The position numbers and the translations under genes are program-made. From Clostridium sp. (lineage in GTDB: Bacteria > Bacillota_I > Bacilli_A > RF39 > UBA660): a stretch of 34,193 nucleotides of DNA. The notes beneath the pieces were generated by a model. It worked only from the letters and a program-made list of their open reading frames with translations. It had not been told where the DNA came from and ran no database searches. This document shows, one piece after another, positions 31,719-34,193 of the stretch (position 1 is the first letter of the stretch; each line of letters opens with the position of its first letter). Location of the stretch: assembly GCA_023665725.1 (NCBI GenBank), contig JAMPDH010000014.1, forward strand, positions 1-34,193, read 5' to 3'.

Positions 31719-33272
31719 TTATTTTGCTTCTTCAGTAGCCCTTGTTTCCCTAATCACTGTTACTTTAATTGTTCCAGGATATTGTAATTCTTGTTCAATT
31801 CTATTTTTTATATCTCGCGCTATTTTATAGCTTCCTAAGTCATCAACCTTGTCTGGTTTTACGATTACTCTAAGTTCTCTACCTGCCTGAAGTGCATAAG
31901 TTTTATCTACACCATCAGTTTCATTAGCTATATTTTCTAAATCTTGTAAACGTTTAATATAATTTTCGAGTGAATCATTTCTAGCCCCTGGACGAGATGC
32001 AGACATAGCATCTGCAATAGCTACTAATTCTGATATAATACTTGTTGCTTTTTTATCACCATGATGTGACTCTATAGCATTTATAACTACTTCATTTTCC
32101 TTATACTTTTCGGCAAGTTGAGCCCCTAGTTCAACATGGCTTCCTTCCATTTCATGATCTATAGCTTTACCTATATCATGAAGTAATCCAGCTCTTCGTG
32201 CAAGAATTACGTTTTCTCCAAGTTCCGCAGCTAAAATTCCACATAAGTTTGCGACCTCTATAGAGTGTTGCAATGCATTTTGACCAAAACTTGTTCTAAA
32301 ATGAAGTTTTCCAATTATTTCCACAAGTTCAGGATCCATTTTTGTAATTCCTAAGTCAAATAAGGCTGATTGCCCATATTCTAATATTTGATTTTTTACA
32401 TCCTTTACTGACTTATCATATAATTCCTCTATTCTAGTAGGATGAATTCTTCCATCTTTAATTAAATCTTCTATTGTTATACGCGCTATTTCCCTTCTTA
32501 AAGGGTCAAAACTAGAAATTACTATTGCTTCAGGTGTATCATCAATTATTAAATCAACTCCCGTTACAGCTTCAATCGTACGTATATTTCTACCCTCTCT
32601 ACCAATTATTCTACCTTTCATATCATCATTTGGTAAATTTACTACCGTTACTGTTTGTTCACTCACTACATCGCCTGCATATTTTTGCATACTAGAAACA
32701 AGCATAGATTTAGCTTTTTTATCAACTTCTAATCTAGCTTCTGATTCACGGTCTTTTATATAAGCAGCTATTTCTAAATCCATCATTTCTTCTACTTTTT
32801 TTAATACCATATCTCTGGCTTGATCTTTAGAGTACCCAGCGATATTTTCTAATAGTTTAATTTGTTCTTGTTTTATATTATCCAATTCTACTTGTTCATT
32901 TTGAATTTCTCTTTGCTTATTAATTATATTATTCTCTTTTTCTTCAAGCATTTGTTCACGATTTTGAAGAGTTTGATCTCTACGATCTATATTACCTTCA
33001 CGGATAAGTAATTTTTCTTCTGTCTCATTAAGTTCCGCTTTTTTTTCTTTTATCTCTTTTTCAAAATCTATTTTTAATTTGTAAGCTTCTTCTTTTGCTT
33101 CAAGTAAAAAATCTCTTTTTATTTTATCTGCATCTTTTTTAGCTTTTTCTAATAAATCAGATGCTTTTTTTGAAATTAAAGACGCCCTAATATAATTAAA
33201 TATGAACATGGCTACTACACCAATTAAAATTCCAATAAATATAAGTAAAATGGAGAATCCTATTTTATCCAT
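31719..33272 (-). CDS. rny: Ribonuclease Y
   Basis: Membrane-bound endoribonuclease that starts mRNA decay in Firmicutes. The 517-residue protein has an N-terminal membrane anchor ([21 protein letters not shown], about 4-24), a long coiled coil (about 30-160), a KH domain with [29 protein letters not shown] (about 210-240), and an HD domain with [10 protein letters not shown] and [12 protein letters not shown] (catalytic His-Asp) followed by SHHGD. It ends with VTVIRETRA, the usual Rny C terminus. The ATG at 33272 is preferred since GGAGG lies 6 bases before it; the ATG at 33284 precedes that site. A near-consensus promoter is upstream. Confidence 0.97.
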   Translation of the reverse strand: MDKIGFSILLIFIGILIGVVAMFIFNYIRASLISKKASDLLEKAKKDADKIKRDFLLEAKEEAYKLKIDFEKEIKEKKAELNETEEKLLIREGNIDRRDQTLQNREQMLEEKENNIINKQREIQNEQVELDNIKQEQIKLLENIAGYSKDQARDMVLKKVEEMMDLEIAAYIKDRESEARLEVDKKAKSMLVSSMQKYAGDVVSEQTVTVVNLPNDDMKGRIIGREGRNIRTIEAVTGVDLIIDDTPEAIVISSFDPLRREIARITIEDLIKDGRIHPTRIEELYDKSVKDVKNQILEYGQSALFDLGITKMDPELVEIIGKLHFRTSFGQNALQHSIEVANLCGILAAELGENVILARRAGLLHDIGKAIDHEMEGSHVELGAQLAEKYKENEVVINAIESHHGDKKATSIISELVAIADAMSASRPGARNDSLENYIKRLQDLENIANETDGVDKTYALQAGRELRVIVKPDKVDDLGSYKIARDIKNRIEQELQYPGTIKVTVIRETRATEEAK

Positions 33273-33318
33273 ATATACCTCCATTATTATTTTTAGAGTA
33301 ATTACTAACTCTATATTT

Positions 33319-33347
33319 ATTGTAATGTTTTAATTAAAATAAGTCAA
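33319..33347 (-). promoter_or_regulatory. SigmaA promoter of rny
   Basis: On the minus strand TTGACT (33342-33347), 17 bases, TACAAT (33319-33324), about 45 bases before the ATG: the best vegetative promoter in the window. Confidence 0.75.
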
Positions 33348-33390
33348 GAAAAAAGGGTATGGTTTATTTTGATGTAATTATAATTAAAAT

Positions 33391-33435
33391 TTAAAAACGT
33401 GAGATTATCTTAGTTAAGACTAAAATCACGTTTTT
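33391..33435 (-). terminator. Terminator of the surface-protein gene
   Basis: AAAAACGTGA (33393-33402) and TCACGTTTTT (33426-33435), 10 bp, enclose a 23-base loop that can itself fold. It begins 4 bases after the stop codon and ends in TTTTTAAATTTT on the minus strand. Confidence 0.75.
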
Positions 33436-33438
33436 ATT

Positions 33439-34193
33439 TTATAATTTAGATTTTGAAACTTCGATAACTGGGCGCCCAGCAGCTGGATAAGCTCCACTAA
33501 ACTTAACACCTTTGCAAACTAAAAAACCATCATAAGATATAGTGTATGCATATGCATATGTTTGATTTTTTTCTGCCACAGCAGAAGCTGTATAAATTTC
33601 ACCGGCACCATTAACAGAATTATTTAGACATCCATATTTTGTACAATTTGAGTTTGTTCTATCATATAGCCATCCATATTTACATCCTGATGTGTCTCCC
33701 TCTTTACATGTTGAATTTTTATTAAGGTTATATGTAGTAGTCCCAACAATTGCTGTTGTCTCTATGCCAAGTATATCTGCTACCTCTTCAACAGTAATTA
33801 ACCTCGCCTTATATCCAGTATAATCTATGGTATATGTGAATTGATAATCTGGGTTAATAGATTCACTCGTATAAGTATAATTTGTTGGAGTTTCAACACC
33901 TTTCCAATTTGACGTATCCGATTTTAATTGAGCCAAAGCTAGTGTTGGTCCATTTGCATAATCTTCATTTGAATTCCATGAAACTCCATCTGATGTATTA
34001 TGATCCAATAATAAGTTCACCGTTGTTGAATCTAAGGTATCATTAAATACATACCATTTCATACATCCAGATTTTACACCTGTATTACTTTGTGAGTCAG
34101 TATAGTTTGTACATTTTGTTCCTGTTGTTGGATTAAAATATACATAATTACCATTTTCACATACCCCATTTGATGTATATGTACATTCATTTT
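33439..34193 (-). CDS. Surface protein, 3' part only (5' end beyond the window)
   Basis: The frame is open from the stop at 33439 to the right edge, at least 250 codons, so the 207-residue reading from the ATG at 34062 is internal and the true start is outside. The visible part is Cys-, Thr-, Asn- and Tyr-rich and extracellular in character, with repeated CT/CK(N) motifs (TYTSNGVCENGNYV, TGTKCTNYTDS, VKSGCMKWYVFND, STCKEGDTSGCKYGWLYDR, SNCTKYGC), probably paired in disulfides. The core ARLITVEEVADILG followed by the end GRPVIEVSKSKL resembles the C-terminal part of pilin-anchored FGE/C-type-lectin-like proteins, and the missing N terminus may be a prepilin-like signal as in the protein at 24244. 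Binding of sugars or host surfaces is inference. Confidence 0.72.
   Translation of the reverse strand, partial: NECTYTSNGVCENGNYVYFNPTTGTKCTNYTDSQSNTGVKSGCMKWYVFNDTLDSTTVNLLLDHNTSDGVSWNSNEDYANGPTLALAQLKSDTSNWKGVETPTNYTYTSESINPDYQFTYTIDYTGYKARLITVEEVADILGIETTAIVGTTTYNLNKNSTCKEGDTSGCKYGWLYDRTNSNCTKYGCLNNSVNGAGEIYTASAVAEKNQTYAYAYTISYDGFLVCKGVKFSGAYPAAGRPVIEVSKSKL

Overview
The window is very AT-rich, low-GC Gram-positive chromosomal DNA. Nearly every gene is on the minus strand. Starts are ATG, GTG or TTG with clear AGGAGG/AGGTG-type ribosome binding sites, and TGA is used as a stop, so the code is the standard bacterial one. Endospore genes (a complete gerKA-gerKC-gerKB germinant receptor operon, spoVID, a CotS/YsxE-type protein, a Gly/Pro/Tyr-rich coat-like protein) together with RNase Y, LepA-HemW and rnr-smpB-ssrA point to a spore-forming Bacilli/Erysipelotrichia-like member of the Firmicutes, probably an uncultured host-associated lineage. 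The tmRNA tag ends in -AFA, as in Mollicutes, which fits a Bacilli branch near the Mollicutes. The placement is inference; no rRNA is present.

Layout, left to right. 1-3791: housekeeping cluster read right to left, alr > engB > unknown 158-aa gene > der, ending in a GNRA-loop terminator. 3.8-5.9 kb: a DUF362 protein and a membrane-anchored HExxH putative peptidase. 5.9-7.5 kb: a small accessory stretch beside the tmRNA 3' end, with a YefM/YoeB-type toxin-antitoxin pair, its 12-bp-spaced operator, and an orphan gene. 7.5-10.5 kb: the trans-translation block rnr > smpB > ssrA. 10.7-16.5 kb: rmuC with a DUF2238-like membrane protein, a rhodanese, a transmembrane glucosaminidase-like protein, an HD-domain protein with tmk, and hemW. 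16.5-18.3 kb: lepA. 18.4-19.8 kb: a gtrB-gtrA glycosyl-lipid pair. 19.9-23.6 kb: the gerK operon. 23.7-25.6 kb: two prepilin-like proteins, the second with a large formylglycine-enzyme/C-type-lectin-like extracellular domain. 25.8-30.5 kb: lon, two small unknown reading frames, spoVID and ysxE, echoing the lonA to spoVID-ysxE neighbourhood of Bacillus subtilis. 30.6-31.7 kb: a divergent pair of a degenerate polysaccharide-deacetylase-like protein and a coat-like protein. 31.7-33.3 kb: rny. 33.4 kb to the edge: the 3' part of a large surface protein.

Genes linked in function: SmpB, tmRNA and RNase R rescue stalled ribosomes, and Lon may degrade the tagged proteins. Lon, SpoVID, YsxE, GerK, the coat-like protein and perhaps the deacetylase-like protein form a sporulation/germination theme. 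The pilin-like proteins and GtrAB belong to the cell surface. After counting small genes and the tmRNA, no stretch over 300 bases lacks a gene; intergenic gaps hold promoters and terminators, several of which share a CUUUAUG-type loop. Many starts were moved inward because the upstream start codon lies inside the Shine-Dalgarno sequence. No tRNA, rRNA, CRISPR array, transposase or integrase was seen.
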